Shown: positions 28,306 to 38,543 of the stretch, piece after piece
Numbering within the stretch: the first letter of the stretch is position 1
Layout of the letters: every line of letters begins with the position of its first letter
Source: CAVVEC01 sp963747105
GTDB lineage: Bacteria; Acidobacteriota; Terriglobia; Terriglobales; Acidobacteriaceae
Length of the DNA stretch: 64,000 nucleotides
NCBI GenBank assembly: GCA_963747105.1
Contig: CAVVEC010000008.1
Coordinates: 372,001 to 436,000 of the forward strand
Direction of reading: 5' to 3'
Notes under the pieces: model-generated
What the model was told of the DNA's origin: nothing
Database searches by the model: none
The model's input: only the letters and a program-made list of their open reading frames with translations
Made by a program: the position numbers and the translations under genes

Positions 28306-29805
28306 AAGACCAAACAACGACTCATGGTGTGCATCAGCGCTATGTGCTTGATTTTGCTGGACATTTGCTTTGTTTGTCCGGCACGGGCCCAGACTTCAAC
28401 TCCGGCAGTCTACAACATCACGTGTTCCTCCGGGACGGCGTGCAAGAAGGGATCAATTCCTCTATTTGCTACCGCTGGCGGTGCCGCTAAAGTGGATAGC
28501 TCGATCGTGACCCAGTCCGGGACGAGCCTGAATGTTGCCGGCACTGTCAACGCCTCAACCAGCTACGACATCGGAGGCGCCCCGTTCGCCTTCGGTTCGG
28601 TCTCGAATCTGAACGCGCTTCTGGGATTCGCTGGGAACTCGACCATGACGGGCGCCAGCAACACCGCGGTTGGCGTTTCCGCGCTCAGTGCCAATACGAC
28701 CGGCAAGAACAACTCTGCCCTTGGCGCTTCCGCGCTCACCGTCAACACAACAGGTTACGGCAACTCGGCCTTCGGCGATATCGCGCTCAGCGCCAACACC
28801 ACCGGCAACCAAAACTCGGCCTTCGGCAACGGCGCGATGTACTCGAATACGACGGGATCGTCGAGCGCCGCTTTCGGCCTGGCCGCTCTCTACACCAACA
28901 CGACCGGCTATAACGACTCCAGTTTTGGCTATGCCGCGCTCTACGGCAACACCACCGGCTATCAGAACCAGGCCTTCGGCTATGAAGCGATGTTCAAGAA
29001 TACGACCGGAAACGGCAATGCTGCCTTCGGCACCGGCGCGCTCTATACCAACACGACCGGCGGTTCTTCGTCCAAGACAGGCGGCAACTCTGCCTTCGGC
29101 AACTCCGCGCTCAGGGCCAACACGACCGGCTGGAACGCCGCCTTCGGCTTCAGCGCCTTACGCCAACACGACGGCCAATAACTCCGCCTTCGGCTCCCCG
29201 CGCTGCCTAGCCTCAGTGGTGGACAGGCAACGTCGCGATCGGCTCCGGGGCGGACGGCAACCTCACGGGGGCCGAAAGCAACAACATCTACATCGGCAAC
29301 ACGGCATGGCCGGCGAATCAAATACCATCCGCATCGGCACCGATGCACAGCAGACAGCGACCTTCATCGCCGGGATCTACGGGGCCACCAGTGCCAGCGG
29401 TGTGGAGGTCTTCGTCAACTCCTCCGGCCAGCTCGGCACCATGACCTCCTCGCGCCGGTTCAAGCACCAGATCGCCGACATAGGCGCGGAGAGCGACCTG
29501 CTGATGAAGCTGCGTCCGGTGGCCTTCTATTACAAGCCCGAATTCGACGAGGCGCAGACGCGGCAGTACGGGCTGGTGGCCGAAGAGGTGGCCCAGGTGG
29601 CCCCGCAACTGGTCGTCTTCGACAAAGACGGCGCCCCGCAGACGGTGCGCTATCACTTCGTCAACGCCATGCTCCTGAACGCGGTCCAGAAGCAACAGCG
29701 GCTGATCGAGGAACAGCGGACACGATCACGCGACAGCAAGAAGAGATGCAGCGCCTGGCAGAGCGCCTGGACCGGATCGAGGCGTTACTGGCTGCAAAAC
29801 GATAA
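28303..29805 (+). pseudogene. Surface protein with AFG repeats and S74 chaperone domain, frameshifted
   Basis: Fragments in three frames read as one ~500-residue protein. It has a signal peptide ending ARA, then about ten repeats of ~20 residues with cores such as NSAFGxxAL and NTTG, like trimeric beta-helix or head repeats of phage tail fibres and YadA-type adhesins. A C-terminal peptidase S74 intramolecular chaperone domain follows (SSRRFKHQIADIG, YGLVAEEVAQVAPQLV, YHFVNAMLLNAVQKQQ) and a coiled-coil ending at 29805. Breaks lie near 29160, ~29215, ~29305 and ~29720. All segments keep coding sense, so error rather than decay is likely. Confidence 0.8.
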
Positions 29806-29861
29806 GCGGATTACGAAACCCAAAGACGATCGCCGTTCTCGAGGTGTATTGGAGGAAACAA

Positions 29862-31097
29862 ATGAAAACTCAACAGATGTCTCGACATTCTGAAGCGACG
29901 TGGCTTGAAGTTAGCCGCCTTCGCCACGCGCCTCTCCTTGGCGCTGCCGGTACTTTCCGCGCTGTTGCTGGTTGCCATTCAGCCAGCGCACGCCCAAACC
30001 GAGACGGTGATCCACAACTTCGGGGGATCCGGAGACGGAATTCAGCCCTATACGGCCCTGATCATGGACAATAAGAGCAATTTCTATGGCACCACAATCA
30101 ATGGTGGAGCGGTGAACGCGGGCACGGTCTTCAAAGTCACTTCGTCCGGAAACGAAACCGTCCTCTATAGCTTCGGGACTCAATCCGGGGACGGCCTTAA
30201 CCCTTACGGCGGCCTGATCAGCGACCCGAAGGGCAATTTCTATGGCACCACCGTAACCGGGGGCGCGCACGGCGCCGGCACCGTGTTTGAGCTCACCTCG
30301 AAAGGAAAAGAGAGCGTAGTCTACAGCTTCGGGAGCCAGTCCGAGGACGGCAACTCCCTTGGGATACGCTTTTCATGGACGCGAAAGGCACCCTCTATGG
30401 CACTACCACCGCGGGCGGGACGAAGAACGGCGGCACCGTATTTAAGCTCACCTCGACCGGGAAAGAAACTGTGCTCTACAGTTTTGGGACTCAATCCGGA
30501 GACGGATCTGTTCCATACGCGGGCGTGATTCTGGACAACAAGGGCAATATCTATGGCACCACAAACTTCGGCGGCGCGCACGGGAACGGCACGATATTCA
30601 AGCTTACCTCGCGGGGGAAAGAACTCGTGCTTTACAGCTTCTGTGCCGAGCAGAACTGCGATGACGGGAACTACCCCTACGCGGGTTTGATCAGAGATGG
30701 GAAAGGCAACTTCTATGGTACTACGGTAAACGGCGGCGTGCAAAACAACTCCGGCGCCGTGTTTGAGCTTACCTCAGCCGGGAAAGAAAAGGTGCTTTAC
30801 AGCTTCGTGAACGGCGGTGATGGACTTGACCCCTACGCGGGGTTGGTTAGGGACAAGAAAGGCAACCTGTACGGCGCCTCGGTGAATGGCAGCTCTAACG
30901 CGGGAGCGGCGTTCGAGCTTTCGCCAGGCAAGGGAGGAGTCTGGACCTTCACTGTTCTCCATGATTTCAGTGGCGGCAGCGGGGACGGGGCGTATCCATT
31001 CGGGACGCCGATCCTGGACAAGCAGGGCAATTTGTATGGCACCACAGAGAACGGGGGCACTTACGGTGACGGCACGGTCTATAAGGTGACCCCATAG
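29862..31097 (+). pseudogene. Secreted GloVer tandem-repeat protein, frameshifted
   Basis: The ATG at 29862 has GGAGG just upstream. A signal peptide (LSLALPVLSALLLVAIQPAHAQ) follows in another frame, implying an indel near 29904; a second disruption lies near 30365. Joined, it is a ~410-residue protein with about eight GloVer repeats (GNFYGTTxNGG, AGTVFKVT, ETVLYSFG), so a paralogue of the intact gene at 7397. It lies between the S74 protein and the HAF protein, all on the plus strand and each with its own ribosome site. Confidence 0.8.
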
Positions 31098-31141
31098 AAG
31101 AAATCGGTGTGAGTAAGCGCCAGCAAGTTAGGAGGACACAA

Positions 31142-32827
31142 ATGAAAATCAAACATATGTCTGCAGGGTATAAGCGAAGCCTAAATGGGTTGAAGTTGCC
31201 CGCACTGTTGCTCCCCGTGCTTTGTCTGGCGATACTGAGCACGCCAACTGCGCTGGGGCAAGGCTTCCAAATGACGGAGATCAACGTTTCCGGCAACGTC
31301 AATGGGACGTTTCCCAATGCCCTGAACACAAGCCAAGCTGTGGTTGGCGACTACACCAATAGCTCCGGAGCCGTTGTTGGTTTCTTATATGCCAAGGGCA
31401 AATACACCAGCCTCACCTTCCCGGGATCGGAGAACTTCACCCGTGCTGTCGGTATTAACGATTCCGCTGAGATCGTCGGCGACTTCTTCGGTTCAGACGG
31501 GTCCTACCATGGCTACACCTATGTGAACGGAAGCTACACCCAGTACGACGTAGATAAGGGCAAGGCCTCGACTTCGCTGTTCGGAATTAACAACGCTGGA
31601 GATCTCGTTGGCGTCGTCAACCCTAGCGGCGTTGTGGAGGGTTTTACCGACATCGGTGGCAATGTCACAGAATTCTATGCCAGCGGAACAGATGCCACGT
31701 ATGCCTATTCCATCAACAGCTCCGATGAAGTCGTGGGCCAGTACTTCGATGGCAGCGGCAACTCTCACGGCTTTTACCGGGACGCCTCTGGAACCATCAC
31801 TGAGATCGCGTACCCCGGCGCGAACCAAACCGGATGCCTTGGGATCAATGACGCGGGCGAAATCACCGGTTATTACGTAGACAGTTCAGGAAATAGTCAT
31901 GGCTTCAGCGATGTCAAAGGCAAGTTCGCGAGTAACGACTTTCCCTCCACCGATGGGGTCAACAGCAAAGGCGCCTATGTTGGATATTATGTCGGCCCCG
32001 ACGGCGTGGTGTTCGGATATTTGGCCTCGCCGCAGGCGTTTAAGTTATCTGAGGTGAAGATTTCAAAAGAGCAGCAAGGCTTCCTCTATGGCGTCAACAA
32101 GGCGGGCGTGATGGTCGGCAACTACGTCACCTCCACTGGAACCCCGCATGGCATGATGATTTCCGGTACCAAAGTGACCAATATCGATGATCCCAAGGGC
32201 GCCACGGGTACGACCGTTTGCTTCAACATTAACTCCAGCGGCGTGATCGTCGGCTATTATTTGGACACAGGCGGCAACCCGCACGGATTTCAATACAAAG
32301 CAAAGAAATTCACAGACATTCCGGGTCCTAAGGGGGCAACTTCCAGCGAAGCCAGCGGCATCAACGACGCCGGTGATATCGCCGGAAACTTCTCAGATGC
32401 ATCCGGAAACTATCACGGATTCGTCCTCAAAGGCGGCAAATACACGCAGCTCGATGTGCCGGGGGCAACCGAAAGCTTCGCCTGGGGCATCAACCAAGCC
32501 GGCGAGGTCACAATGCAGTGGGCTGACTCCCAAGGCTACCTGCAGTCTTCCCTCTACAACGGAAAGAACTACTCCACGATCGACGTTCCCGGAGCCTTGA
32601 CCACCGGAGTGCATTCCATCAACACGGCCGGCGAGATCGTGTTCAGCTGGGAAGACCTTTACGGCACCCAGCACGGCGCTTTGAAGAAAGGAAGTTCGTA
32701 CTTCATCTTTGACTATCCCAAGAGTTCAAACACCGGGGCCGAGGGGATCAATGACAGCGGCCTGCTGGTTGGACACTATATACCCGCTGGTAAGACCTAC
32801 GCCCAGCCCTACAAGGGCACGGAGTAG
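31142..32827 (+). CDS. Secreted HAF-repeat protein
   Basis: The ATG at 31142 follows AGGAGG at 7 nt. The 561-residue product has a signal peptide (LPALLLPVLCLAILSTPTALG) and about ten repeats of ~45 residues built on GINNAGDLVGxY.DxSGxxHGFxxxxG and a F.SIDxPGA strand, the pattern of extracellular HAF repeats. Likely a beta-propeller outside the cell; ligand unknown. The frame is intact, unlike its two upstream neighbours. Confidence 0.85.
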   Translation: MKIKHMSAGYKRSLNGLKLPALLLPVLCLAILSTPTALGQGFQMTEINVSGNVNGTFPNALNTSQAVVGDYTNSSGAVVGFLYAKGKYTSLTFPGSENFTRAVGINDSAEIVGDFFGSDGSYHGYTYVNGSYTQYDVDKGKASTSLFGINNAGDLVGVVNPSGVVEGFTDIGGNVTEFYASGTDATYAYSINSSDEVVGQYFDGSGNSHGFYRDASGTITEIAYPGANQTGCLGINDAGEITGYYVDSSGNSHGFSDVKGKFASNDFPSTDGVNSKGAYVGYYVGPDGVVFGYLASPQAFKLSEVKISKEQQGFLYGVNKAGVMVGNYVTSTGTPHGMMISGTKVTNIDDPKGATGTTVCFNINSSGVIVGYYLDTGGNPHGFQYKAKKFTDIPGPKGATSSEASGINDAGDIAGNFSDASGNYHGFVLKGGKYTQLDVPGATESFAWGINQAGEVTMQWADSQGYLQSSLYNGKNYSTIDVPGALTTGVHSINTAGEIVFSWEDLYGTQHGALKKGSSYFIFDYPKSSNTGAEGINDSGLLVGHYIPAGKTYAQPYKGTE

Positions 32828-32914
32828 GAAGAGCAAGGTCGCGACGGCCGGCAGGATACAGGCGCTACTGAAAAATGTCCGAGATGGGCGTGAGCATCGC
32901 TCACGCCCCAACCG

Positions 32915-33115
32915 TTAGTTGGGGGTTTGAGTCGAAGAAGGGTCGGTCAGTGCGATCAGTTTTCCCGGGGGATAATCTTCCTCGGTCAGCGGGGTTTCAG
33001 AGTCCGCATTGGTGATCCTCAACACGTCCCCGCTGCGCACTCCTCGCAGCAGCAGACCTTGCTGGTCAACCGCGATCACTCTGTAATTCTCCTCAAATAT
33101 CGCTGTTTCTTCCAT
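32915..33115 (-). CDS. Small hypothetical protein
   Basis: The preferred start is the ATG at 33115, giving 66 residues (MEETAIFEENYRVIAVD then LLLRGVRSGDVLRITN). The sequence looks like a small beta-rich fold. The open frame extends upstream without good start signals. Function is not recognised. It sits downstream of the DUF3106 gene on the same strand. Confidence 0.55.
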   Translation of the reverse strand: MEETAIFEENYRVIAVDQQGLLLRGVRSGDVLRITNADSETPLTEEDYPPGKLIALTDPSSTQTPN

Positions 33116-33224
33116 GATGATTAGATGCAAATTATAAATCAGCGACTCGGACGCGGCGGGCCGATTTATCTGCGGATTCAGAACGAAAGGTGCAGACCCT
33201 TCGGTTGATCCAGGCTTTGCGATT

Positions 33225-33806
33225 TCATTGCCCAGGAGGCTTGGCAACGTTGGATTCCGGGGGCGCCAAAGGCAACTTGGACGCGCCGCCGAGGATATCC
33301 CGTTCCTGCGGTGAAAACTGTCTCTTATAAATGTCGGAGTCGATTTCGCGCTGGCGTGCCTCGGGCGGCATTCCGCGCAGCGCCTTGATGGCGTTGTTCA
33401 CCGCCTGGCGGCGTTCCGGCGGGAGTTGTTGCATCTGGGAATGAACTTGCCGCGCCTGATCTTTCTGCTGCGGAGTCAGGTGCTCCCAGGTTTCCATGCG
33501 GCTCAAGATGCGCTGTTGTTCTTCCGGCGGTCTGCTGTTGAAGTGCTGCAGACGCTGTTCCAACTGCTGCTGCCGCTGCGGCGGAAGGCGGCGGAACTGG
33601 GGATCATTTTGCAGCGCTTTTCGCTGTTGCTCAAGAGGCTTGTCCTTGTACTGGCGCAACCACTGTCCGGAGTGATGCCCCTGCCGCGGCTGCGGGTGCT
33701 GTCCACCGGGATGGCGTCCGCCCTGTGCCAGCGACGGAGCGGCGCTGGCCAGCGCCACCGCGAGGGCGGCCACTCCCACCCACACCGTCATGGACCTCAA
33801 CCGCAC
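33225..33806 (-). CDS. Secreted DUF3106-family protein
   Basis: The GTG at 33806, preceded by GGGGGAAAG, gives a ~193-residue protein with a signal peptide (VWVGVAALAVALASAAPSLAQ) and a region of repeated LPPxxRQQxxQRLxxFxxxPPEEQQRxL helices typical of DUF3106. It is very rich in Gln, Arg and Pro. It follows the sigma factor and anti-sigma genes on the same strand, and such proteins commonly sit in these units; role is unknown, possibly periplasmic sensing. Confidence 0.8.
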   Translation of the reverse strand: MRLRSMTVWVGVAALAVALASAAPSLAQGGRHPGGQHPQPRQGHHSGQWLRQYKDKPLEQQRKALQNDPQFRRLPPQRQQQLEQRLQHFNSRPPEEQQRILSRMETWEHLTPQQKDQARQVHSQMQQLPPERRQAVNNAIKALRGMPPEARQREIDSDIYKRQFSPQERDILGGASKLPLAPPESNVAKPPGQ

Positions 33807-33853
33807 CTTTCCCCCGTTCCGCTCCCCGTTTGACAATCCCGCCAACCTCATTA

Positions 33854-34321
33854 CTACGGATTGGCGGTCACATCCTGCTGTACTTGCAAATCATCGAGCA
33901 CATCGAAATCCGAGTACATCTCGTTATTCTTGTCCAAAGCCTGCAAGTCTCCCACCGCCGTACCCGGTTCGGCCGTGGCCGCGATCTGTTCGCTGCGATA
34001 ACCCGCATCGCTGCGGAACAAAGTGAGGCCCGCCACCAGGCATACAGCCAGTGAAACCGCCAGCGCCGGCTTGCGAACCCAGTGCAACCATCCGGCGGGC
34101 TTGGCTATTTCCTCCCGCAAGCGAGCGCGGAGCCGCACGTCAAAGTATGGCGAAGGTTCTGGCGCCTGCCATTCGTCCAGCAGCGCCATCGTCTGGCGGA
34201 ATTTCTCCAGCTTGCCTGCGCAATCCGCGCAAGCCCGCAGATGTTCATTCATCTCAGGTGTGGCCGCGTCCAAGCCGGTGGCCAGGTCCGGCATCAGTTC
34301 GCGAATTTCTTGGCACTTCAT
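33854..34321 (-). CDS. Anti-sigma factor with zinc-binding HC2 domain
   Basis: The 155-residue protein starts with a zf-HC2 domain (CQEIRELMPDLATG, then HLRACADCAGKLEKF: the H-x3-C-x2-C zinc site at residues ~27-34), has one membrane helix (ALAVSLAVCLVAGLTLF, ~residues 86-102) and a short outer domain. It would hold the cognate ECF sigma factor, encoded immediately upstream, at the inner membrane until signalled. Confidence 0.9.
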   Translation of the reverse strand: MKCQEIRELMPDLATGLDAATPEMNEHLRACADCAGKLEKFRQTMALLDEWQAPEPSPYFDVRLRARLREEIAKPAGWLHWVRKPALAVSLAVCLVAGLTLFRSDAGYRSEQIAATAEPGTAVGDLQALDKNNEMYSDFDVLDDLQVQQDVTANP

Positions 34322-34342
34322 ATCGTTCTTCCTTCAAAATAC

Positions 34343-35124
34343 TTACACAAACTCTTTCAGCTGTTCGCGCAACGTTTCGTAGGCGCGAAACAACAGTGAC
34401 TTCGTGGCAGACTCACTCAGCTTCAGCACTTCCCCAATCTGGCTTGTAGTCCATCTGCTGATACTTATGCATCACCACGGCCATCCGCTGCCGTTCAGGC
34501 AACGCTTGCACCTTTTGCCGGATCGCCGCCAGCCGCTCTCTTCGCAAAATAGCTTCTTCCGCGCTCAGCGTAGCGTCCGGCACATCCATCGTCAGCCCAG
34601 TATCCTGATCCGGCTCATCCAGGCTGACCGTGACTTCTCCGGCCGTTCGTTGCGCGTATCGCGCACATGATTCACGGCCAGGTTAGTCGCAATCCGGTAC
34701 AGCCAGGTCGTAAACTTCGCGCTGGCTTCGTACTTTTCGCGCGAGCGATACACTCGCAAGAAAACTTCTTGCGCCAGATCTTCGGCCGCGGCGGAATTGC
34801 GCGCCATGCGATACATAAAGCTCACCATCGGCCGCCGGTATTTTTCCACCAGATATTCAAACGCCGAATGGTCGCCGGCCTTCACCCGCAACATGATTTC
34901 GGCATCGTTCAGCCCGTCGCCGGAAGAACATTCCCCGCAGGTTCGGCGCGAACTGACCCGCCCGCCATCGCGAGCAACCCACGATCCATGGCTACGCTGC
35001 TCACATCTGAATGAACCCGTCCCGCCTCTGAAAGTTGCGCTTCGGAAGGACCAGGAGATGGCCTGGAAGTCCCCTCGGTAGAGGCAGCTACAGGCGCTTT
35101 GACGGGGGTGGTTTTGCCTGGCAT
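34343..35124 (-). pseudogene. ECF sigma factor (RpoE-like), frameshifted
   Basis: Joined frames give an ECF sigma-70 factor: region 2 is intact (AFEYLVEKYRRPMVSFMYRMARN, AEDLAQEVFLRVYR, TWLYRIATNLAVNH) and region 4 continues after frame changes (LPERQRMAVVMHKYQQMDY, then SQIGEVLKLSESATKSLLFRAYETL). Breaks lie near 34638 and ~34447, each fixed by removing one base. A ~75-residue N-terminal extension (from 35124) joins through a further possible indel near 34915. The anti-sigma gene follows by 21 bp, forming the standard regulator pair. Homopolymer indels suggest sequence error. Confidence 0.85.
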
Positions 35125-35488
35125 CCGGACCTCGGCGCAGCTCCTCTTGACCCCAAGCGGCGGGGTGCAGCGGAACTACGGAAAATCTAGGCTATCACGG
35201 ACCGAGCCCGCCCAAAAACGGTTTCTTTGCTACAGCATAGCAGCGGGCCGCGGGGTGACAGAAGGCGGCCTCCCGCGCCGTAACTCCTCCCAGCAGTGAA
35301 ATGGACCAGAGCCACAGACGAGTCGGACGGGCGCGTGGTCATCTCTCCGGCGGTAACCTGCGTAACCCTTGCCTGGTGCGGAAAGTAATCAATCTAAAGC
35401 GGTTAATAGCACGAACAGGCCATTCACTCTCCTCTCCGAATCCAGTAGTACTAGTACCACGGGCCGATGTCGAGCCACTACTAAAGTC
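35125..35488. other. Intergenic stretch before a secreted protein gene
   Basis: No gene is recognised in these 364 bp, which separate the divergent sigma factor and secreted-protein genes and presumably hold both promoters. I see no clear match to a -35/-10 pair. Confidence 0.4.
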
Positions 35489-35989
35489 ATGCAGACAACC
35501 TGGTTTCAAGCCGTGCTCAAGCCAGCGGCCAAAGCGCTGCTACTCGCCTCTACCCTTTGCCCAGCCGCCTTTTCCCAGCAGACTTTTGCTCAGCGGGACT
35601 GGGCCATGCTCGATTCCGAGGCCATCGAACTCGCGCCCGCTGTAACCGCAAACGGACCGCGAGTTCTGCCGGAAGCGCCCAGCCAGCACAAGTTCTGGGA
35701 TACCGAGAATCGCGCCCTTTTCTCGGCCGTGGCCATGTCCAGTATGGCCGATTTCGCTGTGACTCATGCCAACCTGCAGAACGGCGGAAAAGAGCTGAAT
35801 CCGGTAACTCGTATTTTCAGCGGCAGCACGGCCGGACTGGCTGTGAATTTCGCAGGCGAAACCGCGGGTGTGATCGGCCTCAGCTACTTTTTCCACAAGA
35901 CCGGACACCATCGACTGGAACGGATCGTGCCCCTGGTCAACTTTGGCGCCTCCGCGGTGGCCGTGACCTACGGCCTCACCCATCGATAA
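35489..35989 (+). CDS. Secreted or membrane hypothetical protein
   Basis: The ATG at 35489 gives a 166-residue protein with a signal peptide ending near AAFSQQ. The mature part has two or three moderately hydrophobic segments (LFSAVAMSSMADFAVT, GLAVNFAGETAGVIGLSYFF, ERIVPLVNFGASAVAVTYG), so it is probably an integral membrane protein. I do not recognise the family. Confidence 0.65.
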   Translation: MQTTWFQAVLKPAAKALLLASTLCPAAFSQQTFAQRDWAMLDSEAIELAPAVTANGPRVLPEAPSQHKFWDTENRALFSAVAMSSMADFAVTHANLQNGGKELNPVTRIFSGSTAGLAVNFAGETAGVIGLSYFFHKTGHHRLERIVPLVNFGASAVAVTYGLTHR

Positions 35990-36086
35990 GAGTTAGGACT
36001 CCGCTTTTCTTGGCAGGCTTCTGCCTGCGACCATGGATGAGACCGGAGATTTTGTTTCTTTGCTAAAATGTAGCAACTCATCGCAC

Positions 36087-36161
36087 GGGCGCTTAACTCA
36101 GCGGTAGAGTGCCATCTTCACACGGTGGAAGTCATAGGTTCGAATCCTATAGCGCCCACCA
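36087..36161 (+). tRNA. tRNA-Val (anticodon CAC)
   Basis: The 75-nt sequence has a GGGCGCT/AGCGCCC acceptor stem, an anticodon stem CCATC/GGTGG around TTCACAC (anticodon CAC), a TTCGAAT T loop and an encoded CCA end. It is followed by an intergenic stretch of about 310 bp with no gene seen. Confidence 0.95.
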
Positions 36162-36472
36162 TCTTCAACTTCGTACCGTGCAGGCACTTGGGGGTTGCTC
36201 CCTGTTTTACCCGTTCGAGACTTCAACCCGATGCCCCGGTCACCTAGCATGCGGTGCGTCCGCGCTTTCCGCGTGGCGCAGAAACTCCGTCGCGGCGACC
36301 CACTAGCCGTGGGCACTCGGCGGGGACAACCGCTCCAAGAATTCACCTTCAATTTACACTCGCGGCAAAGGCCAAAGCGTAAAATGATCGAACTTGCTGC
36401 CAGATGTCGCACTTAGGGCCGGCAAATCTCTTACTGGCGGGCAATCTTCAGCTTTCCCACGAGGAGGAGCCA

Positions 36473-37441
36473 ATGATTCGCAATCACATTCGCAACTTGT
36501 TTACTTCGCTGATTTCGGCAGGTCTGGTCCTGGCTGGTGCGGGCAGTTTGCGAGCCGCCGCCCCGAGCACCGCCGCCACGGATGACCCATCTACTCATCA
36601 CATCCAGACCGTGTTCATCATCCTGATGGAGAATCACAACTGGACCGGCGACGGCAATCTGGATATCAAGAATAATCCTGCGGCTCCCTACATCAACAAG
36701 ACGCTGGTCCCCATGGGGTCGCATGCGGAACAGTATTACAACCCTCCGAACCTCCATCCCAGCCTGCCCAACTATTTGTGGCTGGAAGCCGGAACCAACT
36801 TCGGCATCCTCGACGATGGCCCTCCCAGCCAGCATCCTCTGCCCTCAAAAAAGCACCTCGTCACCCTGCTGAGGAATGCGAACATTTCGTGGAAGGCCTA
36901 CCTGGAGAACATTACCGGCAAAGTATGCCCGCTCACGGACGATGGTGAATACGCTGTCCGGCACGAACCCTTCGCCTACTTTGACGACGTCAGCAATCAT
37001 CAGAACCCCAACTCCAAGTACTGCATTGAGCATCTGCGGCCCTACGGGGAGTTGGCGCAGGACCTGCAGAACGGCACGGTCGCGCAATACAACTGGATCA
37101 CGCCAAATCTCTGCGATGACATGCACGACGCTTGCGGCGGCAACCCGATCGCTCATGGCGACACTTGGCTCTCCCAGAATGTGCCGGCCATCCTCAATTC
37201 TTCCGTGTTCCAGAAAGGTGGGGCGCTCTTCATCGTCTGGGACGAAGCAGACAAGGGCGACGGACCCATACCTATGCTCGTGCTTTCGCCTTTCGCCAAG
37301 GGCAATAGCTACTCGAACAGCGTGCACTACACGCATGGCTCTATGCTGCGCACCATGCAGGAAATCTTCTCCGTGAAGCCGTTGCTGCGAGATGCGGGCA
37401 AGGAAAAAGACTTGAGTGACATGTTCACCGTGTTCCCGTAA
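36473..37441 (+). CDS. Secreted phosphoesterase (alkaline phosphatase / phospholipase C superfamily)
   Basis: The ATG at 36473 follows GAGGAGGAG. The 322-residue protein has a signal peptide and a phosphoesterase domain related to acid phosphatase/phospholipase C: HIQTVFIILMENHNW (metal residues at N-terminus), HPSLPNYLWLEAG, NWITPNLCDDMHD, ALFIVWDEADKGD and YTHGSMLRTMQEIF. Exact substrate cannot be told; nucleotidase, acid phosphatase and phospholipid roles all occur in the family. Confidence 0.85.
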   Translation: MIRNHIRNLFTSLISAGLVLAGAGSLRAAAPSTAATDDPSTHHIQTVFIILMENHNWTGDGNLDIKNNPAAPYINKTLVPMGSHAEQYYNPPNLHPSLPNYLWLEAGTNFGILDDGPPSQHPLPSKKHLVTLLRNANISWKAYLENITGKVCPLTDDGEYAVRHEPFAYFDDVSNHQNPNSKYCIEHLRPYGELAQDLQNGTVAQYNWITPNLCDDMHDACGGNPIAHGDTWLSQNVPAILNSSVFQKGGALFIVWDEADKGDGPIPMLVLSPFAKGNSYSNSVHYTHGSMLRTMQEIFSVKPLLRDAGKEKDLSDMFTVFP

Positions 37442-37486
37442 GAGCTAGCTGCAAGACCAGTCAATACTCGCGTTCGGCGTCTTGGG

Positions 37487-38305
37487 TCATGGATGCCGGT
37501 GCAGGACGTGCGTGGCGATATCCGGCCAGAATTCACGAAAGGTATTGGTGAGGGCGTCACGCCCCATCGCGTATCCATACTTAACCGCCAGCGCACCCAG
37601 AGTCCGGTCGTGGCTGGGATAATAAGTTGTCGAGATACCCTGAGCAATAGCGCGGCCCAAAATCTCGGATGCGTTGAAGCTGTTATGGCCGTGGTAGTCG
37701 GGCGTGATCAGGATGCGGGTGGCCGCGTAAATACCGCGCTTCCAGAACCCGCCCTCGCCTCTGGCGTAGTAACGCTCGTCCTGGTGAAAGATCGTCGGCA
37801 AAGCGAAGATCACCAGGTAGTTGCCGTCCGTTTTGTCGACGAAGCCGCGCCAGTAATATCTCCCGAAGCTGGCGCATGCCTTTCCCCAGTTGCGGATGTG
37901 CATTCGTTCCCTCCGCCATCGCTGAGGTGACCCCCACGAAAATAAAGGACGAGTCGTCAAAGCTATTCTGCGTGGCGATCTTGAAGGCCTGTTTGGGTGT
38001 GGGCGGCGGCGGGATCGCTCCAGCGCTGACCGCACGGTAATTAGGCATGATGCCGAGAATTCGTTTGGGTTGCTGTTTCGACAGCGGAATCGCCGAATCC
38101 GCAGGCTTGGTGCTGGACTGGCTCGGATCGCTGGCAACTCCGGATGCGCTGGACTGGGCCGGTTGCGGACTCCCTTGCCGGCTTTGCGCCTCGGGGGATG
38201 GCTTAGTCGCTTCGGCTGCGTGGCCCCAGTTGCACGGGAATCGTCTTGTTGGCAGAATGCGCGAGTTGCTGACAAGATGAGTACTACGGACAGAAGAAAA
38301 CGCAA
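37487..38305 (-). pseudogene. Secreted hypothetical protein, paralogue of 38544-39320, frameshifted
   Basis: The ends are in one frame (MRFLLSVVLILSATRAFCQQ at the N-terminus; FVDKTDGNYLVIFALPTIFHQDERYYARGEGGFW to the end) and the middle in another (QQPKRILGIMPNYRAVSAG, FKIATQNSFDDSSFIFVGV). Breaks lie near 38225 and ~37885. The rebuilt ~270-residue protein resembles the next gene, sharing DPRYF/DERYY, GGFWxR, ASEILGxAI, TxYYP and the EFWPDI end. The family is frequent in Acidobacteriota but I know of no function; it is exported. Confidence 0.75.
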
Positions 38306-38543
38306 GATATCCCTCCACTATCTCCTATTGATTAGCCGGCACCCCCATTTTGGTCACCCGGCACTTGGAGGAGATTTTACGCGAAATCGAGCACTGCGGG
38401 CGACCACCGACCCCGGTCCTTTCTGTTCGGTCGGGTCTTTGTTTGTTAATCTAGTCAGACGGAACCGGCGGCTGCGAAATACGATAGCGTCGCGCCTCGG
38501 ATCAAGATTGTGATCCGGCGGCATCCCAGGAGACCTGATAACT

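Noticed and set aside
28303..29805. Prophage tail fibre suggested by the S74 domain
   Set aside because: The protein has a signal peptide and sits with GloVer and HAF secreted proteins; no phage structural genes are present.
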